DNA of 64,000 nt from assembly GCF_900963305.1 (NCBI RefSeq), contig NC_042530.1, positions 921,390 to 985,389 of the forward strand, read 5' to 3'. The position numbers were made by a program, and so were the translations under genes. Below the pieces are notes generated by a model. That model was not told the origin of the DNA. It saw only the letters and a list, made by a program, of their open reading frames with translations, and made no database searches. The DNA comes from Echeneis naucrates. Its lineage: Eukaryota; Chordata; Actinopteri; Carangiformes; Echeneidae. Position 1 is the first letter of the stretch, and every line of letters begins with the position of its first letter. Shown piece by piece: positions 1 to 22,739 of the stretch.

Positions 1-1298
1 GTCTGCAGCTGAAACAAACTACAAACACAAACTGCCCTATTTTCCCCATTTAAAGTGGACCTGTTGCCTGACATGTTCCCCGCAACAAAATCCCAAATTA
101 CACTAAATTTATGACTTTACTGCTTCTTCAAGGCTGAAGCAAACAACACGTGGATTTAAATGTGTATAGAACACTTGGGTGCTAATGGTGGAATAAAATC
201 CACACTTTACTTTACTTTACTCCCCAACATATAAAGTTTACCATCCAATCTGTAAACGATAACATTTAACTGTGATTTCCTGGCAGCTTCCATAGAACTG
301 AAAACTTCAAGGGTTGAATTCTTGGAGTAAATAAACTGTTTCCTTAAATTTAGGACCAAATTGGTGTATTTTTCATCTTTCCAGAAAACCTCCAGGAAAT
401 CGTTAGGACAATGTATAAAATAAAGCACAGCCAAAGGAATTAAAAAGACCAGAGTATAAAACAGGTCACTTGAGGCTGAACGTAGCATCCACAGTATGAG
501 GAATGTAAATGAATGAGTGAACATCAGGCCGCAGTCCGTCTCCTTTGGCACTTAGGATTCCATGTTTGACATAAACATTAAAAGCAAAGTTCCAAGAGTT
601 CCTCCTGTTGTTGTTAGAAAGCAGCTCTTCATCCTCCTCTGCATCAGTGTTAGTGTCTTTTTAAATCTCAACACTGAACAGTCAGAGCTGCGTTCGCCAG
701 CCCTCCAGATGTTGCATAGTGTTTTTAGAGAACAGAGGAGATAAGAGAGTGATAGTTTGGGCCGGATCGCTCCACACTCTCTTCTTGTTGTCGTAAACAT
801 GAGGCCCAGTTTTTCAGGCACTGTAGAGTTCTTCTGTCCGTCTGCTGATCGACTTTGTGTTTAGTTTGTGTGTTGAATGTGAGTTATGAGCAGTTGATGT
901 CTATGTAATCGAAAGTTACTGGTGTGCATTCAGTGGAACGGACAGCACAAAGGCTTCGCCACAAACCACAGCTGACGCCATTTTGGAGGCGATGTAGGCT
1001 GCTGACGTTGAGAACTTCAGCTGTTCTGCTGATTTTTGTTTCTAACTACTGCGACAGGAGAAAGTGTCTCAGCGACATTGGCAACCAAACTGTGGCCAAA
1101 TCCGCCGCAGTACACAGCTGCTGATTGGATGGCCAGACCTGAGGTGGTGTGAATTTAGATGATGAGTAACAGCAGAGTAAAAATTAAGCCTGAGCAGCCA
1201 CTAAAACCTCCAAAATGGCAGCAGGTCGGTTCAGCAGCAGCCTCCTACATGATGCACATGAACACATGAATGCACAGGTGAGTCTGTCCCGCTCCGTC
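1..1298. other. pld1 3' flank
   Basis: This stretch lies downstream of the pld1 stop codon on the minus strand and should hold its 3' UTR. I found no minus-strand AATAAA or ATTAAA in it, so the end of the transcript is not placed; AGTAAA hexamers occur in a short run near 205-222. A minus-strand reading frame (551 to 207, 114 codons, GTG start) follows another one (821 to 552) in the same frame across one stop. It has hydrophobic stretches but no family I recognise, so I do not call it a gene. Confidence 0.5.
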
Positions 1299-11335
<10,037 letters not shown>

Positions 11336-11367
11336 GGTTAGCACTTAGCGTGGAGCCGGGGGCTCAC
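11336..11367 (-). other. pld1: pld1 5' UTR part of first coding exon
   Basis: On the minus strand a pyrimidine-rich acceptor (CCTGTCTGTCCAG) ends just above position 11367, leaving about 32 bases of leader before the ATG at 11335. The start was chosen because the following residues (LDTREL and neighbours) match the PLD1 N-terminus and because no in-frame ATG lies upstream within the exon. Confidence 0.6.
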
Positions 11368-12813
11368 CTGGACAGACAGGTGAGGTGTTAGACGTGAACC
11401 ACATCCTTTAATGACGCTTTCCCAGAAGTCAGCAACACAAGTGATCACACAAACACGTGTTAATCTGCTGAGTGAATGTGTAACCGAAGAAGTTGAAGGT
11501 TTCACTTGTTCATGAAGAGAACAAGTGAAACCTCCGAGGGGTCTGACAGGAAGAGACCAAACAGATCACACACGACTGCACGGAGGAAACCAAACTGCTG
11601 ATCCGGATCCGATCCTATTTTAAATGAAACTTTATGAAGCAGATCAGTGAGAATCTGGATGGGATTAAAATTCTGCTTCAAATTTGAATGTAAACTTTGT
11701 CACACACTTTTTCATGTGAACTCTTTCCTCATTGCATGTTCGTTTCTGAGCCGAACTCATCGTCACATTCATGTTTCTGGGTCACTTTGTGAGAAAATCC
11801 CTTCAGGCAATCCTCTTCGTTCATACAAAAGACTCACCGCTCCTCCTACACAACAGCAAGACAGCCAAGCCCAACTTTGAAGCCTTTCTGTGATAATGTT
11901 GTGAATCTTTGTGGTCATTTCTTTGTTTGTGTGTCTTTGCATTCATTGTATTGTTCTTAGAACGTATTTTGTGTTTTGTCTGCAGTCATATTGTGTGTCC
12001 TCCTGGTCGTTTTGGTTGTTTTATATCTTAAAGCTCCAAACAGGCCCACAGTTTGTTGGTCGCTGAACTCACTTCCTAACGCACAAACTCTCAAAAGCTG
12101 GATTTCTAAGTGAAAAAAATAAATCACTGAAGCTTTGCTTCTCCAAAAAGTTAAACTTTAGTTTATTCCTGATCTGTCTGCTTTCACTCCCCCCCCCCCA
12201 ACAACATCAGCTCCACCAGTCACAGGTACGAACCCCCCAGAGGCCACACATTTGAATCCAGGCTGTTACAGTGAGGACGAAACGTTTGTGTGCGTACACA
12301 ACCCAACACCTGCATCACGCATGGTTACTGAGAATGTTTGTCGTTGCAAATTCAAACAAATTAGATTTGCACCTTTCTGATGACACGACCAAACAAACAC
12401 AGTCTACCATCACCTGCACTGCACCAAGTGTGTCTTTGTGACAGAGAAGTGTGTGAAAGTGCGTCCGAGGTGTGTCCAAAGACACCTCAACAATAACTGC
12501 CAGTGGAACCGGTGACGCAGGAACGTGGGAATAAAAAGAACACGAGGGGAAGAAGGACAAAAAGGACAGAAACATAGTTAGCAGAGGAAATCTCATATTT
12601 CAGCACGACTCTGCCTCCACTTACTGTAACTGTGACACAAACACGCACACCAACTTCTGGGTGAGTACAGAGTGAAACACGCAGAGATATTTTACACTGA
12701 TAAAACACACTTCAGCTCACGTTGTATGTTTTTCTGTCTCTCCTCAGAACGTTCAGATGCCTCGGTGGTACTAACCAAACACAGAGTACCATCTCTGAGC
12801 GGGCCTGAAGTCC

Positions 12814-13597
12814 AACCCTCGAGTCCACTGTGAGTCTGTTCGCTCTGTGTTTGGTCTCCACCGTCGCCCCTCAGACCCTCGAGTCCACTGTGAGTCTGTT
12901 CGCTCTGTGTTTGGTCTCCACCGTCGCCCCTCAGACCCTCGAGTCCACTGTGAGTCTGTTCGCTCTGTGTTTGGTCTCCACCGTCGCCCCTCAGACCCTC
13001 GAGTCCACTGTGAGTCTGTTCGCTCTGTGTTTGGTCTCCACAGTCGCCCCTCAGACCCTCGAGTCCACTGTGAGTCTGTTCGCTCTGTGTTTGGTCTCCA
13101 CCGTCGCCCCTCAGACCCTCGAGTCCACTGTGAGTCTGTTCGCTCTGTGTTTGGTCTCCACCGTCGCCCCTCAGACCCTCGAGTCCACTGTGAGTCTGTT
13201 CGCTCTGTGTTTGGTCTCCACCGTCGCCCCTCAGACCCTCGAGTCCACTGTGAGTCTGTTCGCTCTGTGTTTGGTCTCCACCGTCGCCCCTCAGACCCTC
13301 GAGTCCACTGTGAGTCTGTTCGCTCTGTGTTTGGTCTCCACCGTCGCCCCTCAGACCCTCGAGTCCACTGTGAGTCTGTTCGCTCTGTGTTTGGTCTCCA
13401 CCGTCGCCCCTCAGACCCTCGAGTCCACTGTGAGTCTGTTCGCTCTGTGTTTGGTCTCCACCGTCGCCCCTCAGACCCTCGAGTCCACTGTGAGTCTGTT
13501 CGCTCTGTGTTTGGTCTCCACCGTCGCCCCTCAGACCCTCGAGTCCACTGTGAGTCTGTTCGCTCTGTGTTTGGTCTCCACCGTCGCCCCTCAGACC
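12814..13597 (+). repeat. 60-bp minisatellite, about 13 copies
   Basis: Thirteen head-to-tail copies of a 60-base unit. Each contains CTCGAG, a run reading GTGAGTCTGTTCGCTCTG and the string CACCGTCGCCCCTCAGACC. Copies are identical except one base in the unit at about 13042 (CACAG for CACCG). Since 60 is divisible by three, long stop-free frames appear on both strands (about 268-286 codons); they are artefacts. The near identity points to recent expansion or efficient homogenisation. Confidence 0.95.
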
Positions 13598-13841
13598 TGC
13601 ATCTCTCAGCTGTTACAGCCGTTTGTCTCAAAGTGAAACATCTATTCTGGACTAATGTCTGAGCCTGAAGCCATTAAAGGGACTCGACTTTCATCACTAA
13701 CCTTGAAAACAGAAAAGGAGCAAAGCTTTCAGTGATTACTGCAGACTGAGTGTGTGTGGACTCCACAGCCTGCCGCCTGGCTGCCGACTGATGAGCCCAC
13801 ACTGACCCACACACTGCACCCAATTACTGTGAGTGCTCAGT

Positions 13842-14099
13842 GCACACGCACACAGACGCACAGACGCACACAGACGCACAGACACACACACACACACGCA
13901 CACAGACGCACAGACGCACACAGACGCACACACACACACAGACGCACAGACACACGCACACAGACGCACAGACGCACACAGACGCACAGACGCACACACA
14001 CACACAGACGCACACACACACACAGACGCACACACACACACACACACGCACACAGACGCACACACACACACAGACACGCACACAGACGCACACACACTC
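13842..14099 (+). repeat. Compound CA / CAGACG microsatellite
   Basis: A degenerate array mixing CACA runs with ACGCACAGACGC steps. It produces Thr/His-rich frames on one strand and Val/Cys-rich frames on the other, which are not genes. Confidence 0.9.
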
Positions 14100-14752
14100 C
14101 ATTCTCTTCCTCTTTTCTCTACATTGACCAACTTCTTGTTTTCTTGTTTTAAATCATGTAACTGATTAAAAACACACTTTGGCTTCTGTCACTGAAATTA
14201 GACGAGACGGAGGTTTAACCACTTCTAAATATAACTATGCAAATAAAATCACTAGAACCTATTCAGTGTAAATCTGAAGGATGAGAAATCAGAAGAAATC
14301 AAACCTACAATTCACTGCCACAATTTCTTTGTGTTGCGTTGGAATGAAAGTAGGATTCAGCATTTATCATCATAATTATATTATCTTTTAAATAATGAAA
14401 TAACAATGATAATGAAAACATTTCATTTAGAATCAAATGTTGTCTGTTAAATTTACACTGAATACTCTTTATGAATGAAAATCAGTTGTTAATGAATTTT
14501 CTGTTAATCAGATAATCGTTCCATTGATATTGTTAATATGTTACACACTAAAAGATCAATATATTACTTTATTGATGGTCAATATATCAGTTTCCAGCAG
14601 TAACACACACACACACACACCTCTGCAGTGTCGGCATTCACTAACCTGAGCCCGAGACTGAGTGGAACCCATCATCATCATCATCATGTCTCCACTTCCC
14701 TGAAATGTCCTTTTGTCAAACAAAACAAACACAAACAGAAAGCTGCTGCTCA

Positions 14753-14755
<3 letters not shown>

Positions 14756-14804
<49 letters not shown>

Positions 14805-14839
14805 ACACACACACACACACGCGCACACACACACGTGCA
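14756..14839 (+). repeat. CA microsatellite
   Basis: A CA run of about 80 bases with a few G interruptions, abutting the GC-rich block that starts near 14840. Confidence 0.9.
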
Positions 14840-15005
14840 CTGAGCTCCGGCGGGCGGTCTGGAGGCTGAGAGCTGAGTGCCGCCCAGAACCGGACTGCCC
14901 GGACCTGGACTCAGCTGGGTGGGACGCAGCAGGAGGGGAGGCGACGCCATTGGCTGGAAGGAGAAGCAGACAGCCAATGGGACAGTGGGGGGGGCACCTG
15001 TCTGC
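14840..15005. promoter_or_regulatory. GC-rich block with paired inverted CCAAT boxes
   Basis: An island of high GC in otherwise AT-rich intron 1 of pld1. CCATTGGCTG at 14947-14956 and its exact reverse complement CAGCCAATGG at 14971-14980 form two divergent CCAAT (NF-Y type) boxes with a 14-base spacer. An alternative pld1 promoter or an enhancer is possible; no initiator or exon could be proven. Confidence 0.35.
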
Positions 15006-16589
15006 GTTAAAGGGGCAACTAGTTGTTGCTCAGTCGTTTTCTCATTCAGTTCTCATTCATTCTCATTTGACTCATTTTGAAAAATACAAACACAGAAAAG
15101 AACTTTTAAAATGTGACTTCAAGCTCGAAGAACTGTTCGCTATTTTCTGAAAACTCATAACCGATCAGCTCATCAAGGCAACAATCATTCAAAAAAAATA
15201 TTAGTTGCATTCTTGATTTAATGTTAATCACAGTCTGCAGATACAGGAAGTAACACAAACGCACAACAAAGGTTTAGTGTTTAGGTTTAGAGGGACAAAT
15301 GACCACCTCCACCTTCTGCTGACTCCACAATGATTTATCCATTTATCCAACTTTCAGCTAATTTCCATGAAACACTTTATTTTTCTGCCAATTAATCTGC
15401 AGATTCATCAATCGAGTGACGGTTTATTTCGCCAGAAGTCATGAACTAACAGAGAAACAGTCCGAGGTGACTCCTGCTGCTGCAAAAATCAGTTTCTGAT
15501 CACACAAGACAGAAAGAAGCAGATAATCTGCTGCTGTTAAAAACTGTCAGTCAGCATGATGCTTTAAAGAGGGTGTGTCTGGAGCCGGTATCAGGTCGAA
15601 GACACGTGAGCGAACACTGTTGAAGGAAACAGGCTGAACTAGTACAAATGTGTGTGTGTGTGTGTGTGAAGGCCTGAGCAGCTCCCGCCCTGAGACGAAC
15701 GGCCGACATGACTCATTGTTGACATTCCAGAGAAGGGCCAAAGCATCCAGACTCCCACACACACAAACTGCAGAAACTGGGCTGAATGGATGGAGGGGAG
15801 AGTCATGGAGGGAGGCAGATCTGCTCATCAACACCCCCTCCAACAGCTTTTTACCAGTTTGGAATGATGATGGACTGTGATTGTGTCTGTTCTGAGCCTG
15901 ATGTGTTGCCATGGAAACAGCCCAAACTGTCACGGAGCTAAAAACTCCGTTTAACTTTTTCATTCTTCTTTCTTTTATTTCTCCTCGGCACGTCGAACAA
16001 ATACACCTCGTCAGAGCGATGGTTTGATTTTCATCACATTTACAGCGACGTCTCAGAACTCAAGAAGGAGAAAGTGAACTCACAGACTGCTGAGACATTC
16101 TTCAGCATGGCGGGAAATATTCCAGCCGGATAAAAGTCAACAAATGGTTTTGATTGTTTATAGAAACATTTCAAATCAAAGATTTGAACAATGTGAAGCT
16201 CTCACAGTTTAGAGTCGAGGAGGAGGTGACCGATGTGAAAGTATAGACAGCACGACGTTAAAAAGATGACACCTGGTGTGGATGATGTCACTTCCTGCTC
16301 CTGATCAACACTCAGTCTGGTGAAATGTCAAAACAAAAGAAGATTTTTCTGAACTGGAGCTTCTTCTTCTTCTCAACACTTCTGGAGCCAAAAGGCTGAC
16401 TCATCATCACACAGCAGCTCTGATCCCTCAAACATCGGAGCAACATCAGGCCTCACAGAGACACGATGTCACGCCGCCCCCTGCTGCTTGGCTCCGCCCA
16501 CTGCACCAACCCATCGACCTGATGACTGTGAAGCCACGAAAACCAGTTCACCCATTAGACGGTTTACTAACGTGGGCTTACTCCTCCAT

Positions 16590-16690
16590 CAGCAGGGGCC
16601 AACCGCAGTCAGACTGTGGTGAAGTCTATGGGAAAATGTCCCTCCTCCTCTGAAATACAACATGATGTTCATTTAGAGGGGAAGGGGAGG
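16590..16690 (+). repeat. Dispersed short repeat copy 2
   Basis: Contains GAAGTCTATGGGAAAATGTC then CCTCCTCC and a tail AACATGATGTTCATTT. The first part matches the reverse strand near 27.0 kb and the tail matches the reverse strand near 21.3 kb, so the copies share modules of one family. Confidence 0.55.
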
Positions 16691-17509
16691 GGTTAGGGGC
16701 GGGGCTATACTCCTCCTAATTTGGTTTCAGATAATCAAGATGTCTGAGGAAACTTAAGCTTTGACACTTGTACTCGTACAACACGTGTCCTTCTGGGTGT
16801 CGACAGTCAGATATGACCTTAAATCTGTTAAATCTTTTTAACATTAAATATTCAACTGTGACTCCACAGAAGAAAAAGGGAGATAACCTTTGTCACACAA
16901 GGAAAGACCACAACGGACTGAAGAATTTGAAGCAGTAAAAATATTTGTAGAGGAGCGTTGACTTCGCTCAGCCTCGTATTTCCAGTTCTGGGGAGTGTCG
17001 TAGTTTCAAGGGGAAGGAGGGCGGCACAGGTTTGACTTCATCTTCATGTGCCACTTCGATGTTTCGCTCTGAGGCCAAAACTGTTTCCTAAAATGGAAAA
17101 ACAGAAGTAAAGTCCCCAAATAATCTGAAGTGTCCTTCAGAGCCGAGCTCCTGTGACTCTACATACACATCTTGGCCCGCCCTGAATTTAATAACGTGCC
17201 ATGAACAACGCTGACTTCTACCTGATAGGAAAGTTGGGTGAACATCACATCATCCTGGAACATGTGAGCGCCGCTTCGCCACACACTTCCTCTTTCTTGT
17301 TTTATTGCGCTGTATGTGTGCACCATGCTGATTTCTACCCGACCTTAAGACTCATATTTATATCTCTGTCCCCATCAGCTGATCATGATCGTGGACTCAC
17401 ACTGTGTGTGTGTGTAATTTACTGAGACATTCAGGGCATGCAGCCGACACTCCCTCCACATTCCAAATCTTCATTCTAACATCATGAGCAGGAGGCTGAA
17501 GCGTCACAG

Positions 17510-17565
17510 CTGATTTTAGTCCAACAGCCTCCGATCGGCTCTACGTCTATGGGAAAAGGTGAAAA
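17510..17565 (+). repeat. Dispersed short repeat fragment (copy 3)
   Basis: A short fragment carrying TACGTCTATGGGAAAAGG, the core of the family seen at 16.6 and 27.0 kb. It is the shortest copy noticed and the call is tentative. Confidence 0.35.
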
Positions 17566-19227
17566 CGCTCTTATTTATTGTATCAGTAAAGGCATCTTTG
17601 TTTTTTTTATATTATAAACCGTCTGAGGAGCGAGAGGCATGATGAATAAATATAATGAATGAATATTAAAAAAGTGTGAATGTGTGTCCTCATGTCACAC
17701 ACAGCTGGAGTCTGTTCTGCTTCCTGTCAGGCCTGGTTATCTTAAACTTTGTTATTACTGACTGTAAAAGTTAAACAGACTGTTTTAACATAAAAGATTT
17801 GCTTAAACTGGTCTCAGTGCAGGATCAGTCCTCCAGATGATTCTGGATCACATCAGGAGCTGCCGGTTAGTTTGTCTTCGGCATAAAAAATAAGACCCAG
17901 ACTGAGATGGATGGCTGATATTTAACAGAGACTTCCTGTGGCGGCCACTTCGTCTGATCCTGACCTGATGAAGACAAGTGTTCGACGGGAGGAACGATCA
18001 ATTTAATGTGACACGCAGAGATCAAACCTGTGACCTTTTGGTTCCACAATAATCACTTTAAACCTGACACACACAGTCGCATCACGTTTAAGGACACAAC
18101 GTCTGCTCAGACTTCAGCAGCTTTTTTTTTCAGAGCTGATTCGGATGATCACCTGGATTTGACTACATTTAAGGATTTTACACTGTTTCTCCTTTACTGC
18201 AGGTAATATTGACTAAAGGCTGCAGCTCTCCCACCCCGCCTGCTGCCCCTTGAACTCTTCTTGTCCTATCAGTTTGTGTGGCTGTGTGATGTGTACAAGA
18301 TGACAAACACACCCACAAAGTCAATTACACGCTCCCCTGCTGCTGACTGTTTGCTCGAAGACTTATTTCATGAATAAGTACACACACTTTTAGGTGAAAA
18401 TGTAATTTCCCCCTTTTCCTCTTCTTCTTTATTTTCTCAGACCTGGTGATTACACTTCCTGCCATCTTATTACAAGAACACACAGACACAGACACACACA
18501 CACACCATGTTTTTCACCTCTTACAGCCAAACCACAACACCATTGCAACACAACTATAAAGGAGTTTGTGCAAAAATGAGGTCTGGGCTTATGTGGCTTA
18601 GGACTGTGAAGGGGCTGCTAGCAGTAATCAAAGGAGCACAAAGACACACAAAATACACAAAGATAGATACCAGATGACCAAAAATTGACAAATGGAGGCA
18701 AAATAAACAGATAAAGACTCAAAAAGACACAAAATGAAGATGAAAAATTGAAGTAATGAATAACAGATATATTTAACAAGAGACTCCAAATGATGACAAA
18801 ATGGCCACACAACAAAGTGACCACAAAGTCATCCAGCAAAGACTCACACTGTGTCAGAAATGAGCAGAAATCACAGATCCTCAACTCCAACACCAGGAAA
18901 ACTGCAGATGTGACAGTCTGAGAAACATCCTGAAGACCAGGTCTGCCGGTCTGTTCACCTGGAGCCACGAACCGGATCCACACACGGACACACAACATTA
19001 ATAATTAATTCACCTTTATGGAATCAATCCATCCAGGAAGACCGGTTCAATCCCTGGACCAACAAACACACAGGTCAACTTCAGCTGTCCCTAATAAACT
19101 GAATTATTCGACTTAGTGAGTGTGGTTATTGTTGTTTTGTGTAGATTTAGAAGGAAGTGGTTTTGTTGTTGGTTTGAATGTAGCTAAATCGTAATGAGAA
19201 AAAGGAAGGAGCGAGCTGTGACAGGGC

Positions 19228-19228
19228 A

Positions 19229-19290
<62 letters not shown>
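19228..19290 (+). repeat. CA microsatellite
   Basis: An uninterrupted CA run of about 60 bases upstream of the inferred first exon of pld1 in genomic order. ATC/AAC trinucleotide steps follow at about 19381-19430. Confidence 0.9.
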
Positions 19291-19291
<1 letters not shown>

Positions 19292-19648
19292 CAGTACCGG
19301 TCTGACCCGCTCTGGTCCTCCTCAGTAAAAACCTCCAGATTCGGATTCGGTTTGGTTTCGTCAACCTGCCCAACTCCACACATCAACATCAACATCAACA
19401 TCATCAACAACAACAACAACAACAACAAAACACACGGACACACACACCGGGGGGATGCTGTGACCGACCTCTGCAGAGGACGGATGCCTCCACATGCCAA
19501 AAATCGCATCGGCAGCTCTGCGCAAACTTTACGCACCAACAGCAGCGAGCCGTAAAAGGCGCTTTACGCACAAACACACTGCAACACACGTGAAGGTACG
19601 GACACACACACACGGACACACACGGACACACACACTGCTCTTACCTCC

Positions 19649-19760
19649 TGACGTGAAGCGGGGCTGTCGCAGCTCCTGGTCTGACTGAGCTGAGGCGCAA
19701 AGAGCCGGAGACCAAAACCACCAACGATCCGGACCACAGCCACCGACACTTACGACAGGA
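19649..19760 (-). other. pld1: Inferred untranslated first exon and promoter of pld1
   Basis: On the minus strand the string CACGTCAGGAG|GTAAGAGC is a near-consensus donor at about 19649/19648 with GC-rich sequence upstream. This is the strongest minus-strand donor I noticed between pld1 exon 2 and the next gene, and it fits an untranslated exon spliced to the acceptor near 11368. The transcription start is not placed, and the exon's left end in transcript terms is unknown. Confidence 0.4.
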
Positions 19761-19836
19761 AACCGTCCTTCACCCTGTCAAAATAAAACACCAGCAGGAC
19801 TGCTGAGAGACAGACAGGCAGAGGTGGGGGGGGGGA

Positions 19837-19939
<103 letters not shown>

Positions 19940-22730
19940 AGAGACAGAGAAAGACAGACAGGTGGATGATAGATAAGTAGAGTACTTTATTAAAACCACT
20001 AAAACCACATGAAGGATTCCCGAATGAATGAACTTAATAAATGCATTTTAATAAATAGTTTGTTTTGATTTATTTTTTTTTACACAAAAAAGACACACGT
20101 CCAATAGCCCTCCTTTATTCTGAAGGGGAAATGGTCTTATTTCCGGATAACGTTGTTTTTCTGGGTAACTTGATTCATCTGAGAACACAGTGGTTTCTTC
20201 AGTTAGACCACGCCCACTTCTCCTTTCAGCCAGGGTTAGTTTTAATTGTGTCAATCAATGAAGTGATTCTTGGGGTTCATGCACAAACACACAGACAGAC
20301 ACACACAGAATGAACTCACAGAGCAAAAAGATGCAAAATGACCTTTTCATGGAAGTTCAGAATAAAGAAAAGTTTAAAAATGAAGTTGTCTGTTTAAAGC
20401 AGCTTCACTGCAGATGTGTCTGATCAAAGATCTTTTATTTACAGCAGCCTGTGAACACTGACGGTCTTTGTTCTGGCATGCAGGACGACACAGATCTGCC
20501 TCCTCATCCTCACCACATATCCTGTTATCGCTGAAGAGTCAGTTACTGTTATCTCATATTCAAACTCTTCTTCTCTGGTCTCATTAACCGCCCACACAAA
20601 CACACACTTCGAGCACAGCAGGAGGTGTCAGAGTAAATCAATCAGCTTCACAGCATCTGTTTTCCTGCTCAGGTAATAAAGCAGCAGACGTGCAGTTTGT
20701 GAATAGACTGATCAGAAGCTTCGTGATCATCAGAGCAGATGCTGATATTTCACATCAGATCACATCATTTTCTGAACCTTTAGCTCAAACCAGCAGCTCA
20801 CAGATGAGGTGAGTTGCAGTTTTTGATGTTAAAATATGTTAAAATATAAAAGAACATCTGTCACAAAAAGGCCTTAATTCTACAGCCCTGCCTTCAGAGG
20901 AATGCAGGACGATTTCTGCTTCATCTTTTCATAACGTGACCTCCGTTTGTGTTTCTGTTGTGTATGTATTCTGGGTAGCTGAAGCGCCTGTCTGCTGTCC
21001 AAAGGGATCAATAAAACCACCATAACTCCATCAGTCACTCATCTCCCCAGGCCTCGGTGCTTTTGCTTAACGGGAAATCTCAGGAAGTAAAAGGCTGTAA
21101 ACTCTCGGCTCACTTCTTCTTTTCCCCACTCACAACGCCGATGAAATAATAATAAGCAATTTTAGATTACTTTTTAAAGGGAGCACTTCGTCCAAGCAAC
21201 TGTAGCTCAAAAAAATCAAATGTCAGAATAAAATAAAGCCAGACTGAAGATAAAAGACACACAGCTGGTGATAAAATATGTAAAATAAATACAAAAATGA
21301 ACGTCATGTTGAATTGGAGACTGTAAACTAGAAACTGAGACCATAAACTGATCAGGAAAATGTTTACTGAGCTGATAAATCAGAGGATCTTTATCTGCAA
21401 TAAAGATAACAACACTTAATGTTTCCGTTTTTAGCATAAGACCAAAGAAAACCACCATCACTATAACCAGTGACGCCCTCAGAAGACTGTAGAATAAAGA
21501 ACAATTAAATTATCATAAAATAACATGTAATTTTAATTGGAATATCATAGCGTTTAGGTTTCCATTGCTTTGGAAACAACCTCCAGTTTGTGGTTGAGAT
21601 GGAATTGATATTTGTCGGACAGAGTGGATTTTTAATTAAATCTGAGTCGTTGTGAGTCCATAAAAGCTTCAGATCCTGCCACCTATGTATGCTGCTGCAG
21701 GATGTTTGTCGTGCTCCTCCTCTGCTCTGTGTCACACTAAAGGAGATCAGTGTGACAGAAGGTTTAGTTGGAAAAATTCCCTGGATGGTACTTTGGAACA
21801 CCAAAATGATGCTTCTGGTGCAGATTCATGAGATTAATCTGAAAAGAATTACAGCGGGCTCTTTAGTTCATGTGCTGACTGTTTGAGTGATTTTCAGTGC
21901 AGCATTCAGCCCACTTATCTCATTAAACTCCACCTGCAGAGACTGAAATCTTTCAGCTGCTCTGGGATTTCATACGAGGAGTTTACTGGAATATGCTGCA
22001 ATAACTTGGAATCAGATTAATCCAGACACAATAAAAAGAAGCATTTTGTTCTTCAGCACATACATGTGAGTAGAGGGGCCGAATCAAAGTCGACATTTAA
22101 ACTACTGACAACAATTTATGGGGGAAAAAAACACGAAGTTTCATTCCAGGTCCAAGCCTCAGGTTTGACAGAAGGGTGTGTGTGGCTAACTTCAACCACT
22201 GGAGGTCAGCAGACGAGATTAATTCAGATACTTTCTGAGATTTACTGAGCTGATTAGTCATGTGCTGTCAGATAGGAACTGTGATGAATCAAATGACAAC
22301 CTGACAGACTTCTTTATGTTTTATGTTTTCCAGGACTAACTTCTAGATTACGTGAGAAGGCTGGAATCTATTCAAGTGCCACTGAGTGTAAAGCAATGTA
22401 CAACATAAAGTGAAAAGGGCCCAGATGAGAATATTAGGAGGATGTATTTATGTAAATAAGCAGGGAGAAAAAGAGACAGATCATTAAAGATACGATTAAA
22501 ACAGATAATTACATTCATTGTGTAAGTTAATAAATGGAGTAGGCATAATTTGTCTTTATCATTCCCATTTCAGTCACCAAATGACACTTTTAAGTTAAAA
22601 AAAAGGATATATTCCAAAAATTTGGAATTTTAAACATTAATAAATTGAATAAATACATATTTTATAGAAATTATTTGGTTTTCAGAAGAATTAAACCCTC
22701 AATTCTGCTAAAATATGTCGAGTTTTGAGA
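19940..22730. other. Intergenic region between pld1 and mynn
   Basis: About 2.8 kb without any exon I can support. It has AT-rich sequence, a dispersed repeat copy at 21290-21390, and at 20980-21020 a short 'GGGATCAATAAAA' motif resembling the 3' tail of a fish non-LTR element. Short frames here show no recognisable domain. Confidence 0.5.
21290..21390 (-). repeat. Dispersed short repeat copy 4
   Basis: Read on the minus strand it contains CAGTAAACATTTTCCTGATC, then TTATGGTCTCAG, then TCCAATTCAACATGACGTTC. The middle part recurs at 26.95 kb and the tail recurs on the plus strand near 16.66 kb. No coding capacity. Confidence 0.55.
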
Positions 22731-22739
22731 TGTAATCAC

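Larger units (their letters stand above)
11368..19648 (-). other. pld1 intron 1, repeat-rich, no coding exon seen
   Basis: About 8 kb between the inferred untranslated first exon and the first coding exon of pld1. It holds the 60-bp minisatellite, several CA-type arrays, two copies of a dispersed repeat and one GC-rich block with paired CCAAT boxes. Reading frames here are short or repeat-derived and match no family I know. Confidence 0.55.

Noticed and set aside
12814-13597. CRISPR-like regular repeats
   Set aside because: Copies are contiguous with no unique spacers, and the genome is clearly a vertebrate one.
12771-13662. ORFs of 268-286 codons on both strands
   Set aside because: Produced by the stop-free 60-bp tandem unit; no start context, codon diversity or domain supports a gene.
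13754-14165. His/Thr-rich and Val/Cys-rich ORFs
   Set aside because: Translations of a CA/CAGACG microsatellite in different frames.
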